The notes under the pieces: model-generated
Told to the model about the DNA's origin: nothing
The model's input: only the letters and a program-made list of their open reading frames with translations
The model's database searches: none
Made by a program: the position numbers and the translations under genes
Shown: positions 19,424 to 29,146 of the stretch, piece after piece
Numbering within the stretch: the stretch's first letter is position 1
Layout of the letters: each line of letters begins with the position of its first letter
DNA from: Bacillota bacterium
GTDB lineage: Bacteria > Bacillota > Clostridia > Lachnospirales > Lachnospiraceae
Assembly (NCBI GenBank): GCA_023435895.1
Contig: JAEZLH010000004.1
Span: forward strand, 62,001 to 126,000
Direction of reading: 5' to 3'
DNA length: 64,000 nt

Positions 19424-20599
19424 GTGGAAAAAAAACGAATTAAAATTTTATATGTTCACCATGGACATTCGAGAGGAGGTGCACCAAGAAGCTTATCATT
19501 TCTTATTAATCAACTGGATAAATCACTTTATGAGCCTTATGTAGTTTGTTGCGCTGATATATTAAGGAATAGAATGTTATTTGAAGCAGTAGGAGCCAAT
19601 GTTATTAATGGGAAGTATATGGGAGCATGGCATGGCAGCACTGTGACAGGGATGTCATTGAAGGTTTTAAAATATAACCTAATACATGCTCTTCCCACAT
19701 ACATTGGTATGAGTAAGATTATGAAACTAATACAACCGGATATAGTACATCTAAATAGCACATGTCTATTTATTGCTGCTAAAGCTGTTAAACATTACAA
19801 TAATAAAATTCCTGTTGTATGTCATATAAGGGAACCTCTCCTCCAAAACAAATGGGGTAATATTTTAATGAGTAGTAACGAAAAAGTTATAGATCATTAT
19901 ATTTCTATCGATCGGTATGACGCTACTTCGCTAAATAATACCAAAGTTCCAATAAGTATTATTTATAATTTCGTAGACTTTCGCTTATATAATGATAAGG
20001 TAAAATCCGACTGCCTACGTAAGGAATTAAGTATAAATATGGAGGATACTATTCTGTTATATCTTGCAAGAGTTATAAAACAAAATGGTACACTAGATAT
20101 GTTAATTGCACTTGAGCCATTGTTAAAGAAGAAAAAAAATATTCATCTATGTATTGTTGGTATTGAAGAAGATAGCAATGATGAATATCAAAAGAAAGTG
20201 CAGATTATTGCACGAAAATATTGCAATGTACATGTTTTGCATTTTAGAAATGATATACCAAATGTAATAGCATCGAGCAATGTTATGCTAGTTCCATTCC
20301 AACAACCTCATTTTGCTCGTAGTATCATTGAGGCAGGTGCAATGGGAGTGCCATGTATTGCTTCGGATATAGGTGGTTTACAAGAACTTGTCGTGGATGG
20401 TATTACTGGAATCTTATTTGACCATCAGTCTTTCAAAGGATTTGCTGATGCATGTATGAAACTTTCTACTGATATTCATTTGAGAAAGATGATGGGACAA
20501 GAATCAAAAAAATACGCCCATAAAAATTTCAATGCTATAGAGAACGCTCGATATACATTTGAAGTATATGAGGATCTTTTGAAATTTCATTTTGTTTAG
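19424..20599 (+). CDS. Glycosyltransferase family 4
   Basis: A GT-B glycosyltransferase of 391 residues. The N-terminal loop is YVHHGHSRGGAPRSL, with the glycine-rich acceptor side; VHLNSTCLFIAA and VCHIREPLLQ follow. The C-terminal half has LLYLARVIKQNGTLDML, LCIVGIEEDSNDEYQ, and the EX7E donor motif in VPFQQPHFARSIIEAGAMGVPCIASDIGG. It starts with GTG after an AGGAGG site. It stands 86 bases downstream of the acyltransferase and is followed by 268 AT-rich bases without a clear gene, where a new transcription unit may begin. Confidence 0.88.
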   Translation: MEKKRIKILYVHHGHSRGGAPRSLSFLINQLDKSLYEPYVVCCADILRNRMLFEAVGANVINGKYMGAWHGSTVTGMSLKVLKYNLIHALPTYIGMSKIMKLIQPDIVHLNSTCLFIAAKAVKHYNNKIPVVCHIREPLLQNKWGNILMSSNEKVIDHYISIDRYDATSLNNTKVPISIIYNFVDFRLYNDKVKSDCLRKELSINMEDTILLYLARVIKQNGTLDMLIALEPLLKKKKNIHLCIVGIEEDSNDEYQKKVQIIARKYCNVHVLHFRNDIPNVIASSNVMLVPFQQPHFARSIIEAGAMGVPCIASDIGGLQELVVDGITGILFDHQSFKGFADACMKLSTDIHLRKMMGQESKKYAHKNFNAIENARYTFEVYEDLLKFHFV

Positions 20600-20867
20600 T
20601 ATTAGAGAAAGATATGTTTATTACATAAATTAGATTAACATAATTTTGCTTTCTGATGGAATAAGTGAAAAACTTTTACTTTTATTTGTAAGAGATTGAT
20701 TTGTAGGAGCAATATATGAACAGTTAATAAATACCCTAGCTAGCCTTTAGATAGCAATACATGAATGTAATTATATACGTTGCCAATTTTTGATTTATAG
20801 ATTTTACTGTGTGAATTTATTAAGGTATGTAACAATTTCCATTTGTATCTAAACGAGGAGTATATTT

Positions 20868-21944
20868 ATGAGAGCAGTATTTTATCCGTATAAAAATGAT
20901 TCAAACAGACATATAGATATTTTGAAAAAAGAAATAGAAAAGAATAATGTATATCTATATGATATCAAGAACATAAAAAAAATACAACAATGGAAAGATA
21001 TAGATGGGATTTATTTGAACTGGTTTGAAAGTATATATAATGACAATTTTATTAAGTATTATTATAATGTTATAAAAAAATTATCATTATTAATTTTGTG
21101 GAAGATTTTACATATAAAAATTATTTTTGTATTTCATAATACCTTTCCACATGACTGCAAATATAAATCTATTACTAGATTTTTTATTCATTGTTATCTG
21201 AAAATAGCTGATAAAATCGTAATACTTAGTAGATCAAGTAAAGAAAAACTTACTAAATATTTAAATAAAACTGATATTAATAAAAAAGTCATATATATAC
21301 CGTTGCCTAATTATATAGATTCATATTCTCGAAATGTTAATAAAATACCCATAATACCACATTGTAGTCGACCATTTAACGTTCTATTTATTGGTGCTGT
21401 CCGGCCTTATAAAAATGTTGAGTTGTTAATTAATACTAGTGATATATTTAATAAAGCTGAATTTGTTATTGCAGGAAGAACTAGTAGCAGAGAATATGAA
21501 TACGACCTAAATTTACTAATTAAAAACAAGAGATTTCATAATTTAAAGACTCATTTTCAGTTTATTAGTGATGAACAAATGATACAAATGATTCTGAATG
21601 CTGATATTCTTGCTTTACCTTATAATATAGATTCAAGTCTTAATTCAGGTACTGCATTACTGGCATTTTCTCTAGGTCGTACTGTGATATGTCCTAAAAT
21701 TGGAACAGTTCAAGATATAAGTGATCAATCATTAGTATTCTCATATTCATATAGTGATAGTAAAGAAGAAAAAGAAAATTTTTTACATCAAATGAATAAT
21801 GCATACAACATGTTTTTGTACGAGAATGATAAATTTAATATGCTTGGACAAAAATTACTGGTTGAAATGAAAAATAACAATAATCCAGAGTATATTGGTA
21901 AAAGATTTGCAGAGATTCTCATAGGTCGTAAAGAAAGAAGATGA
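20868..21944 (+). CDS. Glycosyltransferase (GT-B, GumK/family 4-like)
   Basis: A 358-residue GT-B glycosyltransferase. Its N-terminal half has IDGIYLNWFES, IIFVFHNTFPHDCKYK and KIVILSRSSKEKL; the C-terminal half has FNVLFIGAVRPYKNVELLI, FVIAGRTSSREYEYDL, and ILALPYNIDSSLNSGTALLAFSLG as the donor site. This order (ILSRSSKE followed by FIGAVRPYKN) is common in capsule glycosyltransferases acting late in the chain. It is the most AT-rich gene of the cluster. It ends seven bases before the flippase ATG, so the pair is likely co-translated. ACGAGGAG precedes the ATG. Confidence 0.82.
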   Translation: MRAVFYPYKNDSNRHIDILKKEIEKNNVYLYDIKNIKKIQQWKDIDGIYLNWFESIYNDNFIKYYYNVIKKLSLLILWKILHIKIIFVFHNTFPHDCKYKSITRFFIHCYLKIADKIVILSRSSKEKLTKYLNKTDINKKVIYIPLPNYIDSYSRNVNKIPIIPHCSRPFNVLFIGAVRPYKNVELLINTSDIFNKAEFVIAGRTSSREYEYDLNLLIKNKRFHNLKTHFQFISDEQMIQMILNADILALPYNIDSSLNSGTALLAFSLGRTVICPKIGTVQDISDQSLVFSYSYSDSKEEKENFLHQMNNAYNMFLYENDKFNMLGQKLLVEMKNNNNPEYIGKRFAEILIGRKERR

Positions 21945-21951
21945 ATAAAGT

Positions 21952-23415
21952 ATGGTGAAAGAAATATCAATTAAGAAAGCAGCTATTATTAATGCTACTT
22001 CAAAATATTTTAATATTTTATGTGGGGTTGGATTTTCAGTGATTTTAGCTAGGTTACTGACCCCAGATGATTTTGGAGTAGTTGCAGTAACAACGGTTTT
22101 TACTACTTTTTTTTCTCTTTTGTCTGATATGGGAATAGGTGCAGGAATTATACAAAATAAGACATTAGAGCAAGATGAGATTAATGGTATTTTTTCATTT
22201 ATTGTTATTAGTGGGGGTGTTATCGGATTCCTATTTTTTTTGTTTTCTTTTTTAATCGTTTGGATATACAATAATTCTGCATATTATGGTATCGGAGCGG
22301 TATTATCAATCTCTTTATCTGTTTCAGTTCTGAATATAGTTCCCAATGCTATAATCATGAAAAATAAGATGTTTGAGACTATAGCCAGAAGAAATGTTCT
22401 GATTCCTTTTATAGCAGGTATTTTTGGAATATATCTAGCATCCATTGGATTTAAGTATTATTCCTTAGTAATCCAGTCATTTATTAGTGCTCTCTTATGG
22501 CTAATCATGAATCTGTATACTGTCAGAAAGAGATTTGACCTTCGATTCCAATTTTCAAAAATGCGCGCTGGTATGAAAAAAATAGTTCATTTTTCATCAT
22601 ATCAATTCGCATTTAATATAATAAATTATTTTTCAAGAAACCTTGACAATATATTAATAAGTAAGGTGATAGGAGTTGGTGCTCTGGGACAGTACGATAA
22701 GGCATATAAGTTAACCCTTTATCCAGTTCAAAATCTTACGCATGTAATTACGCCAGTTCTGCATCCTATCTTATCAGAACATCAAAATGATAAGGATTAT
22801 ATCTTTAAAAAATACATGGAAATATTTAAGATTCTTTCATTGGTAGGTGTAATCATAACACCTATATGTGTATTTTTGGCTCAAGATATTATTCTAATTA
22901 TGTATGGTAGTCAATGGAAGGCAGCAATACCTAGTTTCAGTTTTTTAAGTATTTCTTTGTGGGCGCAATTAATAATGGGAAGTAGTGGCTCTATATATCA
23001 AAGTATTAATAAGACAAAAACAATGTTTATTTCAGGGGTAATTACATCAATAGTAACTGTGACAGGAATAATATATGGAATACATATGGGGAATATTGCA
23101 ACTATTTCATTGTGCATTAGTTTATCATTTAATATTAATTTTTGGATAACATTCTATATTATGATTAAAAAAGCATTTAAAAGACAATTAAGAGATATAA
23201 TTTATTATTTGATTCCAGATTTAACGATGTTGTTACTTATATCTCTCTTGATTTATGGGTTGGATAAATCCTTTAGATATCAAAATTACTTTGTTGACTT
23301 TTTAGTTAAAGGGGGATTTGCATTAAGTTTTTACGTTGTATTATTATTTGCGTTCAAGCAATATAAATACTTTTCATTTTTATATCGTCCAAGGGCTTTG
23401 TGTGATAAAGTATAA
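21952..23415 (+). CDS. Polysaccharide flippase (Wzx/PST family)
   Basis: Moves the lipid-linked repeat unit across the membrane so the polymerase can join it. The protein has 487 residues and about twelve to fourteen hydrophobic segments, with the PST signatures ARLLTPDDFGVVAVTTVF, LSDMGIGAGIIQ and YFSRNLDNILISKVIGVGALGQYDKAYKL near the middle, as in WzxC/TuaB. With the polymerase at 17504 and the CpsC/CpsD pair at 29-30 kb it completes a Wzx/Wzy-dependent pathway. The ribosome binding site is weak (AAGAAGAT), consistent with coupling to the preceding gene. It is the last gene before the AraC regulator on the other strand. Confidence 0.9.
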   Translation: MVKEISIKKAAIINATSKYFNILCGVGFSVILARLLTPDDFGVVAVTTVFTTFFSLLSDMGIGAGIIQNKTLEQDEINGIFSFIVISGGVIGFLFFLFSFLIVWIYNNSAYYGIGAVLSISLSVSVLNIVPNAIIMKNKMFETIARRNVLIPFIAGIFGIYLASIGFKYYSLVIQSFISALLWLIMNLYTVRKRFDLRFQFSKMRAGMKKIVHFSSYQFAFNIINYFSRNLDNILISKVIGVGALGQYDKAYKLTLYPVQNLTHVITPVLHPILSEHQNDKDYIFKKYMEIFKILSLVGVIITPICVFLAQDIILIMYGSQWKAAIPSFSFLSISLWAQLIMGSSGSIYQSINKTKTMFISGVITSIVTVTGIIYGIHMGNIATISLCISLSFNINFWITFYIMIKKAFKRQLRDIIYYLIPDLTMLLLISLLIYGLDKSFRYQNYFVDFLVKGGFALSFYVVLLFAFKQYKYFSFLYRPRALCDKV

Positions 23416-23806
23416 TTGGTATCACTTCATCCGAATGTACTATGAACTCAAAGCCGTTCTGTTAAGTTAATTTATCACATAAAAAATAATATGAAATAAA
23501 CTACAAGAAGTGTTGAAATATTATAAATTTGACCATGGAAAGTTGACTCGGTTTAAACTATTAGTTTAGTAATAGGCAGTAAAGTCAGAATGTATCTCGA
23601 AATTACATTTGATAATGTTAAACAATGAATTGTCTAGTGTATCTCATGTCATGACAAGGTGTTTAGGGTTTTGAAGTCAATAGACCATTAATATTGTATT
23701 GGATGTTCCGATGCAAGGGATGTCTAATAGGAAATATTCTTATAGGGAGAAAAATTATTCCCGAGGTTACTTACTCATCGATTTCCTAAGTATTCACCCA
23801 CCCACC
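23416..23806. other. Convergent intergenic region, no gene supported
   Basis: The flippase and the AraC gene point at each other across this stretch. A plus-strand open frame from 23699 runs into the antisense of araC and is proline/histidine-rich there, so I regard it as spurious. No terminator with a clear U tract is visible. Confidence 0.5.
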
Positions 23807-24673
23807 TCACCACATCCGCCTATACTCACTCCCAGTCATCCCCTCCACCTTCTGAAACACCTTATTAAAATAACTAGAATCCGCAAACCCACTCTCAAGC
23901 GCCACATCCTCGATGCTCATTCTACTAAACCGCAGCAGCTCCTTCGCCTTCGTAACCCTCTTCATCACCAGATGATCCATAATAGTCGACCCAAATACCT
24001 TCTTAAATTCCCGGCACAAATGATACTTACTGATATAAAAGGAATCCGCAATATCATCAAGTAGTAGCTTCTTCTGATAATTCTGATCCAGGTAGTCCTT
24101 TACCCCATACAGCTTTTGTACCATAACCGCACTTTGGGAGGATGAGGGAATATTGGTGTGGGTGATGCATAGGGTCAGAAGGTCTGTGACTAACTTCGAG
24201 GAGAGAATCTCCCAGGCTACATCTTTATTTTCAATGACCTCCATTAACTGATATATGATAGCGCTGTATTCCTCCGAAGCATCTGTCTGAAATACATTCT
24301 CCGAGGATTTCATAAAGTGATTATAATATTCGATAGCAGCCTTTCCATTAAAATGAACCCAAAGAAGCTCCCATGGAGCTTCTTTCTTACATTGGTGGGT
24401 GTAGTGCTCCATACAGTTGATTAGGATGCAGCTGCCGGAGTTGATTGGAAAGGACTGACCTTTATAGCTGAAGGTACCAGTTCCGGATAGTGCAATCAGA
24501 AAGAGATAGGAATTTAACTTCGAACGCTCGCTCAGATGACTTTTCAGGCTTTTCAAGTATCCGGTTTCCTGCACATAGAAGAGAGTTTTTTTGGCGAAGT
24601 CACTGGGGGTACTAAGGACACGCCGGGTTTGTACCAATTCCTCCGGTCTGTATTCTTCAAATAATTGTTTCAT
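23807..24673 (-). CDS. AraC-family transcriptional regulator
   Basis: A 288-residue regulator on the minus strand. The N-terminal half is a cupin-like sensing domain (GTGTFSYKGQSFPINSGSCI, then PWELLWVHFNG), typical of regulators that bind sugars. The C-terminal 100 residues carry two helix-turn-helix motifs: LLDDIADSFYISKYHLCREFKKVFG and, after RVTKAKELLRFS, SIEDVALESGFADSSYFNKVFQKVEGMT. The ending SEYRRMW is normal for the family. AGAGGA precedes the ATG. It separates the two halves of the polysaccharide locus and is less AT-rich than the flippase, so it may be older chromosomal DNA. Its target is unknown. Confidence 0.92.
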   Translation of the reverse strand: MKQLFEEYRPEELVQTRRVLSTPSDFAKKTLFYVQETGYLKSLKSHLSERSKLNSYLFLIALSGTGTFSYKGQSFPINSGSCILINCMEHYTHQCKKEAPWELLWVHFNGKAAIEYYNHFMKSSENVFQTDASEEYSAIIYQLMEVIENKDVAWEILSSKLVTDLLTLCITHTNIPSSSQSAVMVQKLYGVKDYLDQNYQKKLLLDDIADSFYISKYHLCREFKKVFGSTIMDHLVMKRVTKAKELLRFSRMSIEDVALESGFADSSYFNKVFQKVEGMTGSEYRRMW

Positions 24674-24883
24674 TATCGATTCCTCTTTTCTTATCTTTTC
24701 TTAAAAATCCATGAATTGTCTTATCAACTTCTGGAGTTGTGCTTACTTGTAAAAAGTAATACAAACATCACAGCAAGATTTTACCATTTATTAGCAAGAT
24801 TATATATTGATAAGTGGATTATACTACGCTATATTGGAAAAGTAAAATATTTACATATTAAATTGAATCAATTTTTCGCAGCA

Positions 24884-24924
24884 ACATAATGCTATAAGTT
24901 TGGTTTCTCGACATCGCATTATGT
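24884..24924. repeat. Inverted repeat in the araC-gmd intergenic region
   Basis: ACATAATGC and GCATTATGT are perfect 9-base arms around a 23-base loop. No T run follows, so this is not an ordinary terminator. It lies in the roughly 500-base gap between araC and gmd, which holds no credible gene, and could be an operator or an RNA hairpin in the gmd leader. Confidence 0.5.
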
Positions 24925-24959
24925 CATAGAGTAGGAAAATTACATTCATTTTACAAGAA

Positions 24960-25009
24960 GGAATCATAAGAAAACGATTCATGGCAGATTATTTCTGCGC
25001 TATGATTCC
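24960..25009. repeat. Second inverted repeat upstream of gmd
   Basis: GGAATCATA and TATGATTCC are perfect 9-base arms enclosing a smaller GCAG/CTGC hairpin. Like the first repeat it lacks a U tract. Two hairpins in the leader of a nucleotide-sugar operon could be regulatory, but nothing proves it. Confidence 0.5.
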
Positions 25010-25169
25010 ACATAAGTTATAGGTATCAAGTAAAGAACCAAGGATCACTTTATGTTACAAATCAATAGGATTTAGAAACCGTGAGGATAGAATCTGAGAG
25101 TGTGATTAAAGTTTGCTATGCGAAGGAGGAGTAGTTTGAAAGCAAAGTATATCTTAAAGGGGAAAGTAT

Positions 25170-26264
25170 ATGAGAAAAAAGGCTTTAATCACTGGAATTA
25201 CAGGTCAGGACGGCTCTTATCTGACCGAGTTACTACTAGAGAAAGGCTACGAAGTACATGGTATTGTTCGTAGGCATAGCGTAATTAGTACAACAAGAAT
25301 AGACAATCTGTTTGAGAACCCGGAGATAGGAGAAAAATCGCTATTTCTACATTATGGAGATTTGACCGATTCCAGCAATTTAAATCGTTTGATTGAGAGA
25401 ATTAAGCCGGATGAAATCTATAATCTTGGGGCACAATCCCATGTTGCAGTGTCCTTTGAGGTGCCGGAATACACCGCAGAGGCAACTGGTGTGGGTACAA
25501 TCCGGTTATTAGATGCGATTCGTGAGAGTGGCCACAAATGTAAATTCTACCAAGCCTCTACCTCCGAATTATTTGGAGGACTGCCCGGAACCGCTCCACA
25601 AAGTGAGAAGACACCGTTTTATCCCAAGAGCCCCTATGGTGCGGCCAAGCTATATTCTTACTGGATAACGGTTAATTATCGTGAAGCCTATAACCTGTTT
25701 GCCTGCAACGGAATTCTTTTTAACCATGAATCCCCAAGAAGAGGGGAGACCTTCGTTACCCGCAAGATTACCAGAGCGGTGGCAGGAATACTTGGGGGAA
25801 GAAGGGAGAAGCTATCGCTTGGGAATCTGGATGCCAAGAGGGATTGGGGGTTTGCGGGAGATTATGTGGAAGGAATGTGGCTGATGCTGCAACAAGAAGA
25901 ACCGGATGATTATGTTCTTGCTACCAATGAGACTCATACGGTGAGAGAGTTTGTTGAAATCACCTTTAGAGAAGTTGGGATTGAGCTGGAATGGCAGGGA
26001 GAAGGCGTGGATGAGAAGGGCTATGATAAGGCTACAGGCAAACTTTTGGTCGATGTGAATCCAAGGTATTTTAGGCCTGCGGAAGTGGAGCTTCTTTGGG
26101 GAGATTCCACAAAGGCTGAGAGAGAACTGGGATGGAAACGTAAAGTGAGTTTTCGTGAGCTGGTACATATGATGATTGATCATGATATGAGGGAAATCGC
26201 AGGGCTTGATTTGGAAGAATATCTTAAGAGCACTAAGCTTCGGGAACTGGAACGGGTTGGTTGA
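25170..26264 (+). CDS. gmd: GDP-mannose 4,6-dehydratase
   Basis: Converts GDP-D-mannose to GDP-4-keto-6-deoxymannose, the first committed step to GDP-L-fucose. The NADP motif ITGITGQDGSYLTELLL is at residues 7-23, followed by IVRRHS, YNLGAQSHVAVSFE, ASTSELFG (active-site Thr-Ser-Glu) and YPKSPYGAAKLYSYW with the YxxxK pair. FNHESPRRGETFVTRKI and LGNLDAKRDWGFAGDYVEGMW are Gmd signatures. It has 364 residues. AAAGGGG stands before the ATG. It begins the GDP-fucose operon with fcl 25 bases downstream. Confidence 0.96.
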   Translation: MRKKALITGITGQDGSYLTELLLEKGYEVHGIVRRHSVISTTRIDNLFENPEIGEKSLFLHYGDLTDSSNLNRLIERIKPDEIYNLGAQSHVAVSFEVPEYTAEATGVGTIRLLDAIRESGHKCKFYQASTSELFGGLPGTAPQSEKTPFYPKSPYGAAKLYSYWITVNYREAYNLFACNGILFNHESPRRGETFVTRKITRAVAGILGGRREKLSLGNLDAKRDWGFAGDYVEGMWLMLQQEEPDDYVLATNETHTVREFVEITFREVGIELEWQGEGVDEKGYDKATGKLLVDVNPRYFRPAEVELLWGDSTKAERELGWKRKVSFRELVHMMIDHDMREIAGLDLEEYLKSTKLRELERVG

Positions 26265-26289
26265 AGGAATGGAAGGGTATGGTTAACGT

Positions 26290-27237
26290 ATGAATCAAAC
26301 CAGTAAAATATATGTTGCCGGTCACAAAGGTCTGGTGGGCTCGGCTATTGTAAGGAATTTGAGAAAGAAGGGGTATCAGAATATTGTTGGCAGAACCCTA
26401 GAAGAACTCGATTTAACAAATCAACAAGAGGTGGAGCGATTTTTTGATGAGGAACAACCAGAATATGTGGTTTTGGCAGCAGCCAAGGTGGGCGGAATTC
26501 ACGCCAATAACACAATGCCGTCGGAGTTCATCTATCAGAATCTGATGATTCAAAACAATGTGATTGAGAACGCCCATACGCACCGGGTAAAAAAGCTTCT
26601 ATTCCTTGGAAGTACCTGCATTTATCCGAAATTAGCTCCTCAGCCGATTAAGGAAGAGTCCTTATTAACCGGTTCCTTGGAGGAGACCAATGAAGCTTAT
26701 GCGATTGCAAAAATTGTCGGACTTGAGATGTGCAAGTTCTATAAGAGACAATATGGGGACAACTTTATCAGCTGTATGCCTACGAATCTCTATGGACCCT
26801 ATGATAATTTTGATCTTAAGAACTCCCATGTGATGCCTGCATTGATTCGCAAGTTCCATGAAGCGAAGGAGAACAACGCTCCTAGTGTAGAGATTTGGGG
26901 CAGTGGTGCACCTCTAAGAGAATTCTTGTATGTTGAGGATATGGCAGATGCCTGTGTATTCCTGCTTGAGAATTATAATGGGGAGCAGCATGTTAATATA
27001 GGCACTGGTGAGGAAATTTCGATTAAAGCACTGGCAGAGTTAATCAAAGAGATCGTGGGATATGAAGGCGAGCTGAAATTTAACTTGGCTATGCCGGATG
27101 GTACACCCAGAAAGCTGACGGACGTTACCAGACTACATAATCTTGGTTGGAAGCACAGTGTAACCCTTAAGGAAGGGGTAGAACTGGCCTATGAATGGTT
27201 TAAACAAAGCCTTGTGAAAGAGGTGGTCGTTCTATGA
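26290..27237 (+). CDS. fcl: GDP-L-fucose synthase
   Basis: Epimerises and reduces GDP-4-keto-6-deoxymannose to GDP-L-fucose with NADPH. The nucleotide loop is VAGHKGLVGSAIVR, and the conserved VVLAAAKVGGIHANNTMPSEF, FLGSTCIYPKLAPQPI, YAIAKIVGLEMC (YxxxK), TNLYGPYDNFD, SHVMPALIRKFHEAK and REFLYVEDMADA segments are all present. The 315 residues are normal. Its last codons overlap the ATG of the manC remnant (ATGA), showing that an intact manC once followed in a coupled operon. The gene is also known as wcaG. Confidence 0.96.
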   Translation: MNQTSKIYVAGHKGLVGSAIVRNLRKKGYQNIVGRTLEELDLTNQQEVERFFDEEQPEYVVLAAAKVGGIHANNTMPSEFIYQNLMIQNNVIENAHTHRVKKLLFLGSTCIYPKLAPQPIKEESLLTGSLEETNEAYAIAKIVGLEMCKFYKRQYGDNFISCMPTNLYGPYDNFDLKNSHVMPALIRKFHEAKENNAPSVEIWGSGAPLREFLYVEDMADACVFLLENYNGEQHVNIGTGEEISIKALAELIKEIVGYEGELKFNLAMPDGTPRKLTDVTRLHNLGWKHSVTLKEGVELAYEWFKQSLVKEVVVL

Positions 27238-27394
27238 CTCGTTATAGTGTAATTATGGCAGGAGGCGGAGGAACCAGATTCTGGCCGTTGAGACAGAAGA
27301 CGCTGTTCTGGTGTGTCGCAAGGATAAAGCCCAGAATGTGAAAGAAGTAGTGGATCATCTGAAAGAAAGAGGGCTGGAACAATATTTGATATAA
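27234..27394 (+). pseudogene. manC: Internally deleted mannose-1-phosphate guanylyltransferase remnant
   Basis: The first 19 codons read MTRYSVIMAGGGGTRFWPL, the N-terminus and GTP-binding loop of mannose-1-phosphate guanylyltransferase. The frame then breaks. From about 27292 another frame reads ETEDAVLVCRKDKAQNVKEV and continues to an EQYLI end with a stop at 27392, which is the normal C-terminus of the same enzyme. The whole middle, roughly 300 codons, is missing, so a single internal deletion near 27290 with a frame change explains it. The remnant cannot be active: GDP-mannose for gmd must come from a gene elsewhere or not be made. Confidence 0.85.
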
Positions 27395-27402
27395 ATGAAA
27401 TT

Positions 27403-28005
27403 ATGAAAGCAACATTGTTAGAGGATCTGCTGCATATGGCATTCCATATCGCCTATGACACCATAACCATGTTAATGGCGTATGCGCCATATGCAGCATT
27501 TACCGGACTGTTTTTTATCCTTCCCATAAGCCTGTATAGGGCAAAGGCCAATGGGGTGAACCTCTTTGAATATATCGATTTGGCATGGGGTCGGCTGCTC
27601 CTGATTTATATGTTTTATATTTATTGTTTTATCATACTAGGCATCACCTTTCTATCTAGAGAACCAGGATCAAGGAATGGAATGGATTTGATTCCTCTTA
27701 GCACTATATCTCCTGATTGGAGAAGTAATTTATATCCTATTGAAAATGTAGTTCTTTTTATACCTCTGGGTTTTCTGCTTCCGCTCCTTCACAGGCGGTA
27801 CTGTAAGATGCTTCCCTGTTTTGGGGCAGGCTTTTTGATTAGTCTGACCATAGAAATAAGCCAGTTGTTTACCAGAAGAGGGTTTTGCCAGACGGATGAT
27901 GTGTGGACCAACGTATTGGGATGCATTTTAGGATTCTGTGCATACCGAGTGTATCAGTATTTACAGGTGAAAATTAAATTAATTTATAATAAATCGTTGC
28001 TTTAG
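27403..28005 (+). CDS. VanZ-like family membrane protein
   Basis: A 200-residue membrane protein with about four or five hydrophobic segments. The VanZ-like signature is clear: LIPLSTI, NVVLFIPLGFLLPLL, GAGFLISLTIEISQLFTRRGFCQTDDVWTNVLGCILGF. VanZ-like proteins are found with glycopeptide resistance and in many surface-polymer loci, but their biochemical role is not settled. The start is uncertain: the first ATG has a poor ribosome binding site, and an in-frame ATG at 27436 follows AGAGGA. It stands just after the manC remnant, so the deletion may have placed it under the gmd operon promoter. Confidence 0.85.
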   Translation: MKATLLEDLLHMAFHIAYDTITMLMAYAPYAAFTGLFFILPISLYRAKANGVNLFEYIDLAWGRLLLIYMFYIYCFIILGITFLSREPGSRNGMDLIPLSTISPDWRSNLYPIENVVLFIPLGFLLPLLHRRYCKMLPCFGAGFLISLTIEISQLFTRRGFCQTDDVWTNVLGCILGFCAYRVYQYLQVKIKLIYNKSLL

Positions 28006-28265
28006 GATACATTATCATGGTTGGGAGAAAGTTATGTAGTAATGAGTAGAAGAGATATTCTTGACGATTTCAAATATTAACATTATTATGATAATAATTT
28101 ATGCTCGGACAAGACGTATTATCTTAATACCCAGCGAGTTAGTTAATAATTATCCTTGATATACAAGGTTTATAAAATGTGACATCTAGAGATTATTCCG
28201 GTTTATTAATTGGATTATAGACGATAAATTGATAGAGATAAGCAAGTAATCTAAAGGAGGAAAGA

Positions 28266-29111
28266 ATGAAGGGAAGAGAATTCAGGACGCCTAGAATAGT
28301 GAGTTACATACTCTCATTTCTTATGACGATCCTGTTTATCATATTATATATGGGAATTGGATTTCAACTGGGCTTCTTTAATAGCCTTAGTGTGTTAAAA
28401 GCAATTGATGAAAGTGGTTATTATGATAAAGCTTATGAAGACTTGTATCGTAATAGTGAAGAGGCAATAACGGGTGCAAAGCTTCCTTTATCCATATTAA
28501 CTGATGTTGTGACGAAGGATTATGTATACATGGAATGTAAGAATTATGTGGATAATTCATTGTCAGGTCAGGTGCCTTCTGTTGATTCCACAGAACTAAA
28601 AGAAAAGCTATCAGAGCGAATGAAAACCTATTATCTAAGTGAGAATGCGGGAAATACATGGGCGGAGGAACAGGATGTTAAAACAGTAGTCGACAAGATT
28701 GGTGCACAGTATGAAGAGGCTGTTACGGTGGAGTTGGCGAAAGAATTCAATGACAATAAAAGCAGATATGAAAGAGTTATTCAAGGAGCTGTCGTATTGA
28801 GTGCGTTCTTAATTGCGATGATAAGTCTGCTTCTTTTAAAAATCCATAGACATGTGTATCGTACCATTCGCTATATCATGTATTCAATACTATCCTCTGC
28901 TGTAATTATTATTCTTGCAGCACTGATTTCGGTAGCTTCGGGAATGTATAATCAAAGTTATTTGGAACCTGATTATTACCGCCAGGTGATTAGTGCGTAT
29001 TTAAAATGGGATTTGATGCTGTTCCTATATATAGGGGGGATTAGTACGATTGTTGGAATTGGATTAATCTATTTTAACCGTTATTTGAAAGACAGGGTAG
29101 TCAATAGATAA
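28266..29111 (+). CDS. Membrane protein of unknown function
   Basis: I do not recognise this 281-residue protein. It has one hydrophobic helix near the N-terminus (about residues 13-36), then an extracytoplasmic domain of about 130 residues rich in Lys, Glu and Asp, then three more helices (about 170-192, 200-222 and 245-268). The overall plan, a helix, an outside domain and a C-terminal helix group, fits an accessory of polysaccharide assembly or a sensor. AAAGGAGG precedes the ATG. It lies 35 bases before cpsC and probably shares its operon. Confidence 0.7.
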   Translation: MKGREFRTPRIVSYILSFLMTILFIILYMGIGFQLGFFNSLSVLKAIDESGYYDKAYEDLYRNSEEAITGAKLPLSILTDVVTKDYVYMECKNYVDNSLSGQVPSVDSTELKEKLSERMKTYYLSENAGNTWAEEQDVKTVVDKIGAQYEEAVTVELAKEFNDNKSRYERVIQGAVVLSAFLIAMISLLLLKIHRHVYRTIRYIMYSILSSAVIIILAALISVASGMYNQSYLEPDYYRQVISAYLKWDLMLFLYIGGISTIVGIGLIYFNRYLKDRVVNR

Positions 29112-29146
29112 AAAATTTTAATCATAGAGGTATGAAGGAGTTACGG

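Noticed and set aside
23699..24064. Plus-strand ORF of 121 codons before and inside araC
   Set aside because: It is antisense to the araC coding region over most of its length, has proline/histidine-rich composition there and no ribosome binding site.
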